Source: Glandiceps talaboti
Taxonomy: Eukaryota > Hemichordata > Enteropneusta > Spengelidae
Reading direction: 5' to 3'
DNA length: 50,000 bases
Assembly (NCBI RefSeq): GCF_964340395.1
Contig: NC_135567.1
Span: 14,927,806-14,977,805, forward strand
Shown here: positions 12,301 through 37,440 of the stretch, in pieces
Layout: the number at the start of each line of letters is the position of its first letter
Numbering within the stretch: the first letter of the stretch is position 1
Translations under genes and position numbers: made by a program
Notes under the pieces: generated by a model
The model's input: only the letters and a program-made list of their open reading frames with translations
Database searches by the model: none
What the model was told of the DNA's origin: nothing

Positions 12301-13040
12301 TTACCATCATTTCTACATCGTGGATATGAGGATATTTTCCCCTGTTTCCCCTGAAATATTTTCTGCTACAATGCAGTACATGTATTTCCTTTAGCGAGAT
12401 TTTTATTTCATTTTGAAAATAGATTTTAAATTTAATTTAGATAGATATGGAAATTTAGATTAAAATATATAGTTTACAATATATGACAAGGTTAGAATTG
12501 ACAATATGTCTACTCGATAGTTGACATGTAATCACTTTATTTGGTTTAAAAGTCGTCATTTGTGATGATGTGAAGCTGCAGCAGAAATGGAGTTAGTCTA
12601 GTAGCTATCCATGGCTTTGATTCCTCCACTGTGACTAGAGGAACAAGGAGCTTGAATGTTCGTACATGTGTTCATACATGTATTCATATTCAAAAAAGCC
12701 ATCCAAGTGTGTGAAAGTGCTGCAGAAAATACTGGAAGCACGAGTGCAAATACCCACACTGCACTGGCACTCCTGCAGTGCAGCATGGGGTTCTTTTATT
12801 ATTACATATGTTTATCTGGAATAATAAATTTCTAGATCTGTGAAAATGACACTTTGCAATCACACACTTTCCTGTTAAACAAATGATTGCATCCTCATTT
12901 GCATATTATATCATTTGCTTGCAGGTATGCATTAATGTTTCAGTGTTGCACTTTATTGCAAATAACACTAGTATACACTTGTAATGGTGCAAGTAATCTC
13001 TGGTACATATGTAATAATAAGGTGTTCACTGTTGGCAGAT
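12300..13040. other. Intergenic; dispersed-repeat fragment, possible FAIM poly(A) signal
   Basis: Mostly featureless AT-rich sequence. At 12680-12800, 'gtgcaaatacccacactgca' followed by 'ggcactcctgcagtgcagca' and 'tggggtt' resembles segments near 21390-21430 and 30810-30880, so it is probably a dispersed repeat. AATAAA at about 12820 could serve FAIM, but it is 1.6 kb past the stop codon. Confidence 0.3.
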
Positions 13041-13049
13041 ACATAATGT

Positions 13050-13362
13050 CCATATATGGTACATTCATAATATGTCCATATATGGTACATTTGTAATATG
13101 TCCATATATGGTACATTTGTAATATGTCCATATATGGTACATTTGTAATATGTCCATATATGGTACATTTGTAATGCATGTATGTCCATCTATGGTACAT
13201 TTGTAATATGTCCATATATGGTACATTTGTAATATGTCTATATATGGTACATTTGTAATATGTCCATATATGGTACATTTGTAATATGTCCATATATGGT
13301 ACATTTGTAATATGTCCATATATGGTACATTTGTAATATGTCCATATATGATACATTTGTAA
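13050..13362. repeat. 26-bp tandem repeat, 12 units, carrying CArG-box cores
   Basis: The unit is 'ggtacatttgtaatatgtcc' plus 'atatat', 26 bp, about 12 copies. Nine units contain an exact CCATATATGG, which fits CC(A/T)6GG, the binding consensus of SRF/MADS factors. Three units have a single change. One unit carries a ~6 bp insertion ('gcatgta'). Confidence 0.92.
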
Positions 13363-13859
13363 CATCAGGACACTACTTTACGTCATTCTAACAGTTTGCG
13401 TTTACTCATTTGCATGAACAACTTTTGGTTCATGACTTCTCAAGTCATTCCTCTAGATGTGGCAGATTCAATGCCATGAATAACCTCTAGATGTAAGCAG
13501 GGTTAGAGCGGCATTTTGAGATCAACACATCACGTAATGCTCACAGATTTCTCCCACATGTTATACCTGTATTGATTTACTTAATTGTTTATTCTACTTA
13601 AGGAAAAGTTCAGTCAGACTCACTGCTGTCTTTAGTAAATTTATATTGAATACTGCTATCAATTTGAATACTTCTGTCACTTTAAAATATGTGGTTTTGG
13701 GGAGAGAATTTCACTTTGAAATCAAGTACACTGCTTTAAAAGCCATTATCGGATTAAGGTTGAAATAAGGTGTGAAAAGTAAATGTCTAGCAAAGCTATG
13801 TCCAGAACCAAAGAATTATATAATCATTATGGAGTCAAACATTAGGGTTAATATGCTAT

Positions 13860-14237
13860 ATAGACTAGAAATATGGTTCAAGCGTCCACAACTATAAGCA
13901 GTGTATTCGCTATGCCACAAGCGTTTTCTGATAAGCTAGTTAGGGTAGAAATGTGGTTCAAGCGTCCACAACTATAAGCAGTGTGACAGCTATGCCACAA
14001 GTGTTTTTGATAAGCTAGTTAGAATAGAAATATTGTTCAAGCGTCCACAACTATAAGCAGTGTACTTGCTATGCCACAAGCGTTTTCTGATAAGCTAGTT
14101 AGGGTAGAAATATGGTTCAGGCGTCCACAACTATAAGCAGTGTGACAGCTGTGGCACAAGTATTTGGGTTGCTAAGCTAGTTAGAGTATAATATAGTTCA
14201 AGTGTCCACAACTATAAGAAGTGTACTTGCTATGCCA
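13860..14237. repeat. 80-bp tandem repeat, ~5 units
   Basis: Five units of 79-80 bp contain 'gttcaagcgtccacaactat' and 'aagcagtgt', followed by 'gctatgccacaagcgtttt' and 'gataagctagttag'. Alternate units share 'tgacagctatgcc' against 'acttgctatgcc', hinting at a two-unit higher-order pattern. Confidence 0.9.
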
Positions 14238-15117
14238 ATCTAAACCACTCACACACAGTAATTATTATGACCTACCTAAAATTGATCGTTCACATATTCT
14301 TTGATATGCTAGACTCATAAGACCTTTTTAAATCATTTTCACGCACAACAAAATATTTTCTATTTTACTGGAGGGCTCATTATCAATGAGTATATATTGT
14401 GAAACATGCACCTGAATATTGTGAAACATGTAGTGGTCCTGTTAAATGTTGTTTGCAGAAAAATTCCTTTTTTTTTTATTTGTCATAGATTTCCTATTTG
14501 GGATTTTCTTAAAATTAGACTTCTTGGTTGGGTGTTTCGTGACATTAGTGCAAGAACTTTGTGTCTACTATACAATTTTATAGCCGATACGACCTTATTG
14601 TGCCGTTTTGTCATTGGAGACTTCTAATTGGCTCTTTGTCATAGATGGAGTCTTGTTTTTCGTAATCTTTAAAAAATATAGAACTTTGGAATCTGTACTA
14701 TTGTTGATAACTTCCAAACCACAATCCATCTGACTATCTTTGTGTTTGATGAACAAATATGGCTGATCACAGCAGATATGAAGATGAACATTCACCTGAG
14801 TTCGTGAATTTAAGATCGTATGGCATCAGAACTTTCATTTAGCTCACCAAAGTTTTAACCAGGTGTCCACTGTCATGGCTTCATCAGTGTTTTCTGACAT
14901 TACGATGCATGAGTGACTTCAGACAATTTGTCCCAAATGCTCTGAAGTTGGTAACATTCCCATCATGATTCAAAGGTGGTTGTAAAGAAAACAATTCCCA
15001 TCATGATTCAAAGATGGTTGTAAAGAAAACATGGACGAAGCAATGTTGGATACTTGGTGAAAGCTTTGGTAAGATAATTGAACATCTTGATGCAATACGA
15101 AGTTAAATTAACGAACT
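14238..15117. other. Intergenic; small duplication, no gene seen
   Basis: A ~41 bp segment ('attcccatcatgattcaaag' then '(g/a)tggttgtaaagaaaaca') is tandemly duplicated at about 14955-15030. Otherwise no feature was recognised. Confidence 0.4.
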
Positions 15118-15462
15118 TTAAAGTGGCCATATGGATGAGGATTGGATATTTATTTTGGATTTTATTTATAAAACAATTTTATCATGGCTTCCTACTTAAA
15201 AAATCAATGTGAAATAACATATGGCAGTTCTTTGTAACGCAATAAATTGCAGAATTTGTAAAATCTGTGTTAGTATGTGTACAATAACTAACCTTTTTTA
15301 CATAATTTCTAGCTTTCTGCAATGTAACGAGTTACACACAAGGATTTGGTCAATGTTGTTTCACATTGATTTTTCAAATAGGACGTCACAATAAAATTGT
15401 TTTATAAATTATAAATTCAAAATTCAAATAAATATCAAATCCTCATCCATATGGCCATTTTA
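15118..15462. mobile_element. ~345-bp inverted-repeat element (MITE/foldback)
   Basis: The left end 'tttaaagtggccatatggat' continuing 'gaggattgg' is the inverse of the right end 'tcctcatccatatggccatt' 'ttaa'. The arms continue inward ('tatttataaaacaatttta' against 'taaaattgttttataaatta') for about 65 bp. The interior has no coding frame. The target-site duplication is ambiguous because flanks and ends are both A/T. Confidence 0.75.
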
Positions 15463-15689
15463 ACAGAACGTTTGCACATATTAGCTTTCATCAAATATTC
15501 ACCTTATTTGAGCATAACAATCTCAGAAGAAATAATCTCGTTTTTTTTGGGCATGAAGAAAGTAAGTCATATATTTCTTGTAAACACACAAATCAAAATA
15601 GAATGAGTATCGTACAAATATGCGGCAATATTTTCTGTCAAATATTTTGATTTAATTCTGCTTTAATATATTACAAAATAAGGTAATTT

Positions 15690-15995
15690 ATATGCCTTAT
15701 ATGGCATTGATGATGTAATATTTAAATTTTTGAAATTTCACTTTCTCCCATTTAAGGCCATCTTCATACCTTATAAGGCATGGTGACATAAATTATTCAA
15801 AATTAGAAAATACTTCTACATCCATTTATTAAAGTAATCTGAAAGCCATCTTCATACCTTATATGGCAAGTTATAAATTATTCAAATTAGAAAATCCTCT
15901 TGTGTCCATTTAAGGCAGTCCATTTCCATATTTGGGAGTAATCTTACACAATTATGTAAATTAAGCTATTGTGAATTTATCCATATAAGGCAATA
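15690..15995. repeat. Degenerate ~100-bp repeats with CArG-like motifs
   Basis: Related segments contain 'ccatcttcataccttatatg', 'aaattattcaaaattagaaa' and 'tccatttaaggc'. Four perfect CC(A/T)6GG motifs lie within: CCTTATATGG at 15695 and 15857, CCTTATAAGG at 15769, and CCATATAAGG at 15981. Confidence 0.6.
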
Positions 15996-16384
15996 TTCAT
16001 ACAGTAATTGCTTGACAAGTACTTTGTATATGTTTGTATACTGAAACATTTTTTGGCAATTTTTTTGTAAAGTGTATGTATTTGTGAGTGTACATCTGCT
16101 ATTTTTAAAAATAAACTTGAAACTACAAAATCTAATTTCATAGTAATGTTACTTTATGTTTTTTTGTAAATTTTTTTTTTTTTTTTTTTTAATGAAATAC
16201 TAAGAAATAGCCAGGTCATGCGCACATATAGGCAGCAAAGCACTATTTAAGTAAACCTTGTGAGCCAAAGCAATGGTTCACAGCAGCTTAGGAATATGTC
16301 ACAGTATCTTCTGTTACGTCAGGGTCCTGAAAGATGTTTGTGCACATGGCCCTTGAAGGACTGAGAATTGTTGTTGCTGATCGC

Positions 16385-16680
16385 ACCAACCACACTTGCC
16401 CTGTCTACACGGCACTAAAAATCCTACCTGAAGTAGGATTCAGGATAGTTTGAAGCCTGTGTAGACGCAAACGTGTCCTGAACCTGTCCTGAAACCGTCC
16501 TGACTTAGGACAACTTTGAGAGGTTTCCTGAAACCCTCCTGACTTCATCCTATGTACTGTCAGGACGGAAGGCGCGACATCTACTCTGCAACCTTCCTAC
16601 GTGTAGACACAAATCTACCCTACCTCAGGTAGGACTTGGGACTGCCTCAGGTAGGACGACCTACATGTAGATGAGGCTAA
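16385..16680. repeat. Internally repetitive element with 'cctacctgaagtagga' palindromes
   Basis: Repeated 'cctgaaaccgtcctgactta' and 'gtgtagac(g/a)caaa' phrases lie between 'ccctgtctacacggcac' and 'gacctacatgtagatgagg'. The segment is GC-richer than its surroundings. It resembles a decayed inverted-repeat transposon, but ends and target-site duplication are not certain. Confidence 0.45.
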
Positions 16681-16689
16681 TGTCTGGGA

Positions 16690-17155
16690 GTGCGATCCAG
16701 ACATGGACTGCAGTGTTTATGAGATTGTAGACCATAAGATACGTCACCCAAAAACAAATTCATTGTTGCGGATTTCAAGTCACAATCGTCTGTTCTATTT
16801 CCCTTATTTTGCATTCTCGCAAACCATAGCTGATATTTCTACTGCGATAATGGGAAATCTCAAGTGCATCTTAGACAGTGACAGAAAAAGAGGCTGTGAT
16901 TTATGACAATGTTATTGTGATACTTTGAAGGTCTTTCTAAAGTTTGAGGACATTTCTCATGATCTGCCCCAATGATTCGGGAATTTTCTGATGAAAAGTA
17001 GACCAATGGTTAGCCAAAAAAAAAAAAAATTGTTCTGGTCAGGACATTTGTCTAATGTGTGACAGGGATTATTTTTTTTTCTTTCTCAACAAACCTGTCA
17101 CTCAATCTACTATTTATGGCAGTTACTGTTCGTTTTATTTAGATCACCCTGAAAC
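16690..17155. other. Intergenic; nothing recognised
   Basis: Apart from short homopolymer runs (poly-A near 17018, poly-T near 17072) no repeat, gene or element was identified. A 67-residue open frame at 16703-16906 has no recognisable similarity. Confidence 0.35.
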
Positions 17156-17159
17156 TAGT

Positions 17160-17535
17160 ATCATGTGTATTGCTGGTATCAGCTGTCCAGTTTCAGACAT
17201 TGAGGGCACCCTTCTTAGTTTTTGTTTACTATTCTGCTCAGCATTGGTGGTAGTTTCTTCCAGATTCCTGGGGGCATACAAGGGTCTGTGGTAGAGACTA
17301 CATTGTGGAGGCTTGTGTTGTACCATGTGCTCTCAAGGTCCATATTGCTTGCATCAGCAGTCTATCTGCAAACACTGAGGGCGCCCTTCTTAGATTTTTG
17401 CTTAGTAGTCTGCTCAGCATTGGTGGAGACTTCTGCTCTACCACATACTCTCTAGGTTCATATTGCTAGCATCAGCTATCTTAAAACATTGAGGGCGCCC
17501 TTCTTAGTTTTTTGTTTAGTATTCGGCTCAACAAA
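17160..17535. repeat. Three degenerate tandem units with 'gagggcgcccttcttag'
   Basis: 'ttgagggc(a/g)cccttcttagtt' followed by 'ttgtttagtattc(t/g)gctca' occurs three times (about 17199, 17379 and 17489), with related flanks ('gctagcatcagc', 'gtggtag'). Spacing is uneven, so the array is old. Confidence 0.65.
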
Positions 17536-17555
17536 ATGTCATACACACTTACACA

Positions 17556-17792
17556 TAGACTCTCGACAGTCGCTCGTGCCTTTTTTTCCTACGTCTTATC
17601 TAAACTGTAATCCGGCACAACAATACTATAATCGCACACTGATATCGAGGGCCGAAGGCCCGAGTGATCGAGGTTCGGCCCTCGATATCAGTATGCGATT
17701 ATAGTAGTATTGCGCCAGATCGAAGTGCGGCAACGACTTAAGTTTAGATAAAACGTAGGGAAAAAAAGGCGCAAGCAACTGTCAACAGTCTA
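17556..17792. mobile_element. 237-bp foldback element with 9-bp target-site duplication
   Basis: The element starts TAGACT and ends AGTCTA. Its two halves are imperfect inverted repeats along nearly the whole length ('ttatctaaact' against 'agtttagataaaa'; 'cactgatatcgagggccgaa' against 'ttcggccctcgatatcag'). It is flanked by a direct repeat ACTTACACA at 17547-17555 and 17793-17801. A 9-bp target-site duplication with long terminal inverted repeats is characteristic of Mutator-like (MULE) elements. No transposase is encoded. Confidence 0.8.
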
Positions 17793-18144
17793 ACTTACAC
17801 ATACTTAGCTATGTGATAGTTGTCCTTACATAAGCTACACGGTACAAAAAGACAAAATTTGTAAATGTTAACACATGTACTTTATTGTTAACAGTATTCT
17901 TTGCATTGATTATGTATACATTCACTGTATATCAAATAATAAGTTGACCAAGTCACCAAATTTAACATAAGCGATTACAGCGCCCTCTATCATTAACCTA
18001 CAAATTGGTCCTTTAACACCAGTGATCGACACTACGAATACCACTCAAATATTTAATACTTTCTGAAATAGAACTGGAAAAACTATGCATTGCCGTTGCT
18101 ATTTTAATATTTTTGATGTTGTTCTCAATATTTGTCTTTGTTTA

Positions 18145-18262
18145 GCCAAAGAAAGTGCAAGTGACCTAAGGGGCCTTTGTCACTAAGAATCGCTAGATGA
18201 GAGACTTAAGGGGCCTTTGTCACTGAGTCGCTAGAATAGTGACAACCCTTAGGTCACGAGTA
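18145..18262. repeat. Hairpin with internal direct duplication
   Basis: 'gtgacctaaggggcctttgt' 'cac' at the left is complementary to 'gtgacaacccttaggtcac' at the right. Between them 'aaggggcctttgtcact' with 'tcgctaga' is duplicated. It may be a decayed inverted-repeat element. Confidence 0.6.
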
Positions 18263-18539
18263 TTTTCCAGCTGAATGAAGAAAAATATTGGAAAATAACA
18301 TATACCACCGCCAGTAATATCAAAGAAAAATCTGGGAAAGTAATGTTAATTTTGAATGTTTCGAACACAGCATAACCGATGATGTAGACACGCGTTGTCA
18401 GAACATCGACGCACGTTGTCATGAAGCAGAACAACTAGAGTATATATTCCATATTTTTTGGTTGAACCTGGTTCATGCATGGTATAATGCTAATTGTCAA
18501 GGGAGAGCGGGTTTCAATGCAATTGTCCATTCATGCGTT

Positions 18540-18820
18540 TCAAGAAACTGTGTCACAAATTTTCAATTTTACCAGAGTTCTAGCATAAACACTTAACGTA
18601 CTGGAACCTGCGACTTTACAAAATTTCCCATTATAAGTGAATCTTGTGCAAATTAGTGTTAACAAAAATTCAGAATTTGATGGCTGCTACAAAATTTCAC
18701 TTTTACCAGGCTTCTAACATAAACCCAATGTACAGCCTGGAACCTGTGACTTTCACAAATTTTCCCTCCATAAGTGAATCTTATGCAAATTAGTTTTAAT
18801 CAAAATACGAAATCTGATAG
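18540..18820. repeat. Two diverged ~145-bp tandem copies
   Basis: Both halves contain 'ttttaccag(a/g)(g/c)ttcta(g/a)cataaac', 'tggaacctg(c/t)gactt' and 'ataagtgaatctt(g/a)tgcaaa' 'ttagt'. The copies are clearly related but substantially diverged. Confidence 0.7.
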
Positions 18821-18969
18821 CATATGCTATTTCATGATAACACAAAGACCTTTAATAAAGTCCACTGGGGTTTCTTCTTGTGAAATAGGATAAAGACATC
18901 TCCATTGATTGATCAAGTCATAATTTCTTAACCTCTATGATACAAAATCTACATGTTCTTTAAATCTGA

Positions 18970-19280
18970 TTTTTCAAAAGTTAAGACTATCTCATAGTCC
19001 GCGGAGCATTGCTAAAACTTTACAAGGGCTGTTTTGTATGTACATAACTGTACTGTGGGCCCTTATCGACTACATAGGCTAATCATTTGTTGAAGTGTTA
19101 CTGCGATACCCGAATTGCGACATGGTGCATTGCAGTAACAAGTTAACAAATGACTATATAGCCCTATGTCGTTGATGAGGGCCCACAGTATAATTATGCA
19201 GTAGATATCGGTGCATACAAAACAGCCCTTTTAGCGATGCTATGCTCCAAGGACTGTGAGAGAGTCTTTACAAAAGTAAG
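18970..19280. mobile_element. ~310-bp imperfect palindrome (foldback element)
   Basis: Two arms of about 140 bp are inverted. Left-arm landmarks are 'ctcatagtccgcggagcatt', 'gggctgttttgtatg' and 'tactgtgggcccttatcgac'. Right-arm landmarks are 'gatgagggcccacagtata', 'gtgcatacaaaacagcccttt' read as two adjoining pieces, and 'gctccaaggactgtgagag'. The central loop is 'gatacccgaattgcgacatg'. No coding frame and no clear target-site duplication were found. Confidence 0.75.
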
Positions 19281-19339
19281 CATTTTTTTTAGAAATACAT
19301 CATCATTACAGCCTTATCCTATCCTAGTACCATGACTTA

Positions 19340-19377
19340 TGACCTTTGACCTCAGTGACCTTTGACCTCAGTGACCT
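19340..19377. promoter_or_regulatory. Tandem nuclear-receptor-like half-sites (two DR1s)
   Basis: TGACCTTTGACCT occurs at 19340-19352 and 19356-19368, followed by a further TGACCT at 19372. On the minus strand each reads AGGTCAAAGGTCA, an exact DR1 as bound by HNF4/RXR-type receptors. It lies ~450 bp past the ATIC stop codon. A simple 16-bp tandem repeat would look the same, so function is unproven. Confidence 0.35.
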
Positions 19378-19677
19378 TACTTGGTAGAACATTTCTGCAG
19401 AGGTTCACTAACATGAACAGGAAAATAAAATATAAAAAAAAATATCGAAATTTTAACAAAATAAATAAAATAAGCAGTCAACATTTCAGCCAACTTGATG
19501 TAAATAGAAAAACTTGTCCTTTCCCTTTTTTGTAAATCTACACCCTCATTTCAGAAATCCACACCTCTGGCATTAAATGGTGCATTCCAAACCCTCACTA
19601 CCATACATACATGCTGAGATTATCCTATTTATACATAGGGGTGGCAAGCTTCAAAAAGAGGATAACTCATAGCGAAA

Positions 19678-19683
19678 TTTAAT
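19678..19683 (-). terminator. Candidate ATIC poly(A) signal ATTAAA
   Basis: On the minus strand ATTAAA occurs about 148 bases after the ATIC stop codon. No AATAAA was found on that strand between there and the stop. This is the nearest variant signal; no cleavage site can be assigned. Confidence 0.25.
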
Positions 19684-19830
19684 GAAATATTCACAAAGGA
19701 AATTTGATTTACTGACATAATAAATACTCTCAAACAATGTTGAGACTATCCATTTTATCAATATTTCCATCGTTTGAAAATATTTCATAAAATTTCACAA
19801 AATTTGTGACTCCAAATATCGGGGAGACGT

Positions 19831-34832
<15,002 letters not shown>

Positions 34833-34900
34833 TGTTGTTCAATCTGGTAACCTCTGACCCACGCCCTGATTGGCTAGAGCTCGCGGGAGTTTTATGCATG
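34833..34900 (-). promoter_or_regulatory. ATIC proximal promoter (copy A)
   Basis: Upstream of the ATIC ATG on the minus strand, CTAGCCAATCAGGGCGTGG combines a CCAAT box (complement 34869-34873, ~37 bp before the ATG) with a GC/CACCC-type GGGCGTGG. No TATA box is evident, as is usual for a housekeeping gene. An E-box CACGTG lies at about 34594, inside intron 1. The start site itself cannot be placed. Confidence 0.45.
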
Positions 34901-35085
34901 TCAAATCTCTGCACAAGTAATATCTGCATGATCTGGATCCGACGGTCAATTTACTAAACCATGGTATAACTGAGATGCCATAGCTAAACTACTATTAACC
35001 AATTATAATTATCTAGAATATTTTCAGTAAGATTTGACATGAATTACAAGAGTGTTGCTAAATATGTATCAGTTTTATCTGTACA

Positions 35086-35245
35086 TAGCGTTCACAGTCA
35101 CTTGTGAACTAATATTCCATTCCAGGATGGTGATATTCTAGTCTAGGAAGACCATAAAATAGTGACCTTATTATAAGTATTTACGATATTCAATAAAAAG
35201 ATTTCATCGTCATTGGCTTTTAGTTCACAAGTGACTGTGCTAGCG
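35086..35245. mobile_element. 160-bp inverted-repeat element
   Basis: The left arm 'tagcgttcacagtcacttgt' 'gaacta' is the inverse of the right arm 'tagttcacaagtgactgtgc' 'tagcg', about 25 bp each with one or two mismatches. The interior is AT-rich without a frame. The copy B counterpart is at about 41051-41210. Confidence 0.65.
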
Positions 35246-35302
35246 TTTGTGGGAAAAAGCAAGCGATACCATTAAATGGGATTATGGCAGTTTCATATTT
35301 TC

Positions 35303-35382
<80 letters not shown>

Positions 35383-35400
35383 GGCTGTCTGGCTGTCTGT
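35303..35400. repeat. (GTCT)n microsatellite
   Basis: About 24 GTCT units. The copy B equivalent at 41268-41336 is shorter, which explains part of the length difference between duplicates. Confidence 0.95.
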
Positions 35401-35844
35401 GTTTTATTCCGCACAGTTAGAAGTAAAATAATCCAATACAAAACCACCTACTATTCCAAACTCCCGTGTTTGAATATCACAGTATACCTAGTCGAAAGTG
35501 ACCCAAAAGCAAAGTTAAATATACGAATGCATATCATTATCAACACTGAGTACAAACAGACAAATATAAATACACTGCACAAATTATTTTTCTGTCTTCC
35601 TTACAAGACATTATGTATGTTGGTTTAAAAGATCTTGTTTCATTCACCTGATATCATGTATATCTCGTATATAACAAGACCAACTGTACGGGGACATAAC
35701 CAATATAACATCAGCTGGTCCCGTGTGCTATACCGCCCCCTAGAGGTCAACTGTACCGATGGAATTTGTCAATCTGATGATGATGCGAATATCGATATAC
35801 ATGAATAGACGAATTTATGGTTCTCTATGGTTCTTAGACTAAAA

Positions 35845-35910
35845 GATCAACCGTTGGTTAGCACTGAGGATTACTAGTCAGGGGGTCATGGGTTCGAATC
35901 CCTCTGAAAA
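35845..35910 (+). repeat. tRNA-like sequence (probable SINE head)
   Basis: An A-box-like GTTGGTTAGCACTG at 35853 and a B box GGTTCGAATCC at 35891 have tRNA spacing. Flanking arms do not form a convincing acceptor stem, so this is a tRNA-derived repeat rather than a functional tRNA gene. The duplicate is at about 41782-41847. Confidence 0.5.
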
Positions 35911-35962
35911 CATGGGGGTTTACTGTGACCTACACAACCCCAAGGTTGGTGTTCAACGGACT

Positions 35963-36422
35963 CAATAGGGAACTTGCAAACCCGCCATGTTGAATGTTGC
36001 ATCATGGGAAATGTTATAATAAATACTAATGAATTGTATTGTAAACGATACTTTTACATTGTTTGCAACCACGAATGATCAATTCATAGTTACCCTGACT
36101 ATTGTGGGAGGTTTTTTATTGGTAGCTCCAGATGAGGTATTACAATAACCACAGATAATCCCATAGTGCTTTGCGTCTGAGCAGGCTCATTCTGGATTGC
36201 AGTAGATGTCGGCTAATCGTTCATTGCTATTTTACCTTCGTTATTTTACCTGAATTGACCTTCTTGGTACATGTTTACATTTTTTTCGCCTGATCGCCTC
36301 GAAAATGTAAACATGTACCAAGAAGGTCAATTCAGGCAAAATAACGAAGGTAAAATAACAATGAACGATTAGCTCACATCTACATCGGATTTTAATCACA
36401 TGGGATTGCAAGTTCCCTATTG
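35963..36422. mobile_element. 460-bp MITE with 17-bp terminal inverted repeats and a long internal hairpin
   Basis: The ends are CAATAGGGAACTTGCAA and TTGCAAGTTCCCTATTG, perfect inverses. At about 36212-36376 two arms of ~72 bp ('gctaatcgttcattg' to 'catgtttacatttt') form a near-perfect hairpin around the loop 'tttcgcctgatcgcctcg'. No transposase is encoded. The same element is at 41900-42359 in copy B with identical length. Confidence 0.85.
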
Positions 36423-36479
36423 GTAGGCTGTGTCACTCAGCCGTGTCTCATTCACATAGTGTAGTTACCTGACGCGACG

Positions 36480-36548
36480 ACCTTGTTCCGATTTTACACT
36501 ACGTTATTCTTATAATGTTCGAAGATAGCGTAATGTAAATCGGAACAT
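36480..36548. repeat. ~20-bp-arm hairpin
   Basis: 'ttgttccgattttacactac' on the left pairs imperfectly with 'gtaatgtaaatcggaacatg' on the right. It lies ~60 bp beyond the 460-bp MITE and is present in both duplicates. Confidence 0.5.
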
Positions 36549-37255
36549 GGTTGTCAAGAACTAGACCACACTCACAAGACGAATGAGAATTTGGGGGGAC
36601 TCCTGAAGTAATAAATCGAAAAGTTGAGAACGATTACTCTTACGGATCCCGCAGGTGCTATGTTTTCCTGACCTGGAGGACTCCGGGATAGAATGTGGAC
36701 TGACTTAGAAAGCCTAGACAGTTGCATAGCGATGTACGTACAATATGGAGTATGCAACATAGCTCTGTCACATAGTCCCTAACCTGAATGGATGTGCGTG
36801 GTTTATCAGTATGTAGATGTTTACATAGAAGAGAAAATCGCTGGAAGCAATTCTCAGCATACAAAAAAAATCCAAACAAAAAGAAAATCTTTTTTTTTTT
36901 TAAATCAAAAAATAGATAAGTCGCTGTGGGCGCTCTTCTTCTCCTTTCCATGATAGGACCCACTCAGCTAAAAAAAAATTACCTTCCGCAAGGCAAAAGA
37001 AGAACAAATTACTCCTGGGAATAAAGATTATTATGTATGTAATCAGAAAAAAAAGAAGAAAAAAAAAACAACCTCTGTTTCCGATAACTAGATCAGGCCG
37101 CTGACCAAAAACATTTTTTAAATATTTAAAACAAAAAAGATCTAGTTTAAGATAAAAAAAAAACAACAAAAAAAACAGTTGTCTTCTTCACCTTTATGCA
37201 CGTCTGTTTTATTCTCAAGTGGTATCTGTATGTATTTCATCAAACTTATTGATTT

Positions 37256-37268
37256 ATTGATTTATCTA

Positions 37269-37304
<36 letters not shown>

Positions 37305-37314
37305 TGATTGATTA

Positions 37315-37413
<99 letters not shown>

Positions 37414-37440
37414 ATTTATTTATTTATCTATTTATTTATT
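37256..37440. repeat. (ATTG)n microsatellite
   Basis: A long run of ATTG/GATT units ends in ATTT units. The copy B equivalent (43200-43370) is shorter by several units. Confidence 0.95.

Noticed and set aside
35845-35910. Possible functional tRNA gene
   Set aside because: A and B boxes are present, but the 5' and 3' arms do not pair into an acceptor stem and the sequence continues as a repeat. Called a tRNA-derived repeat.
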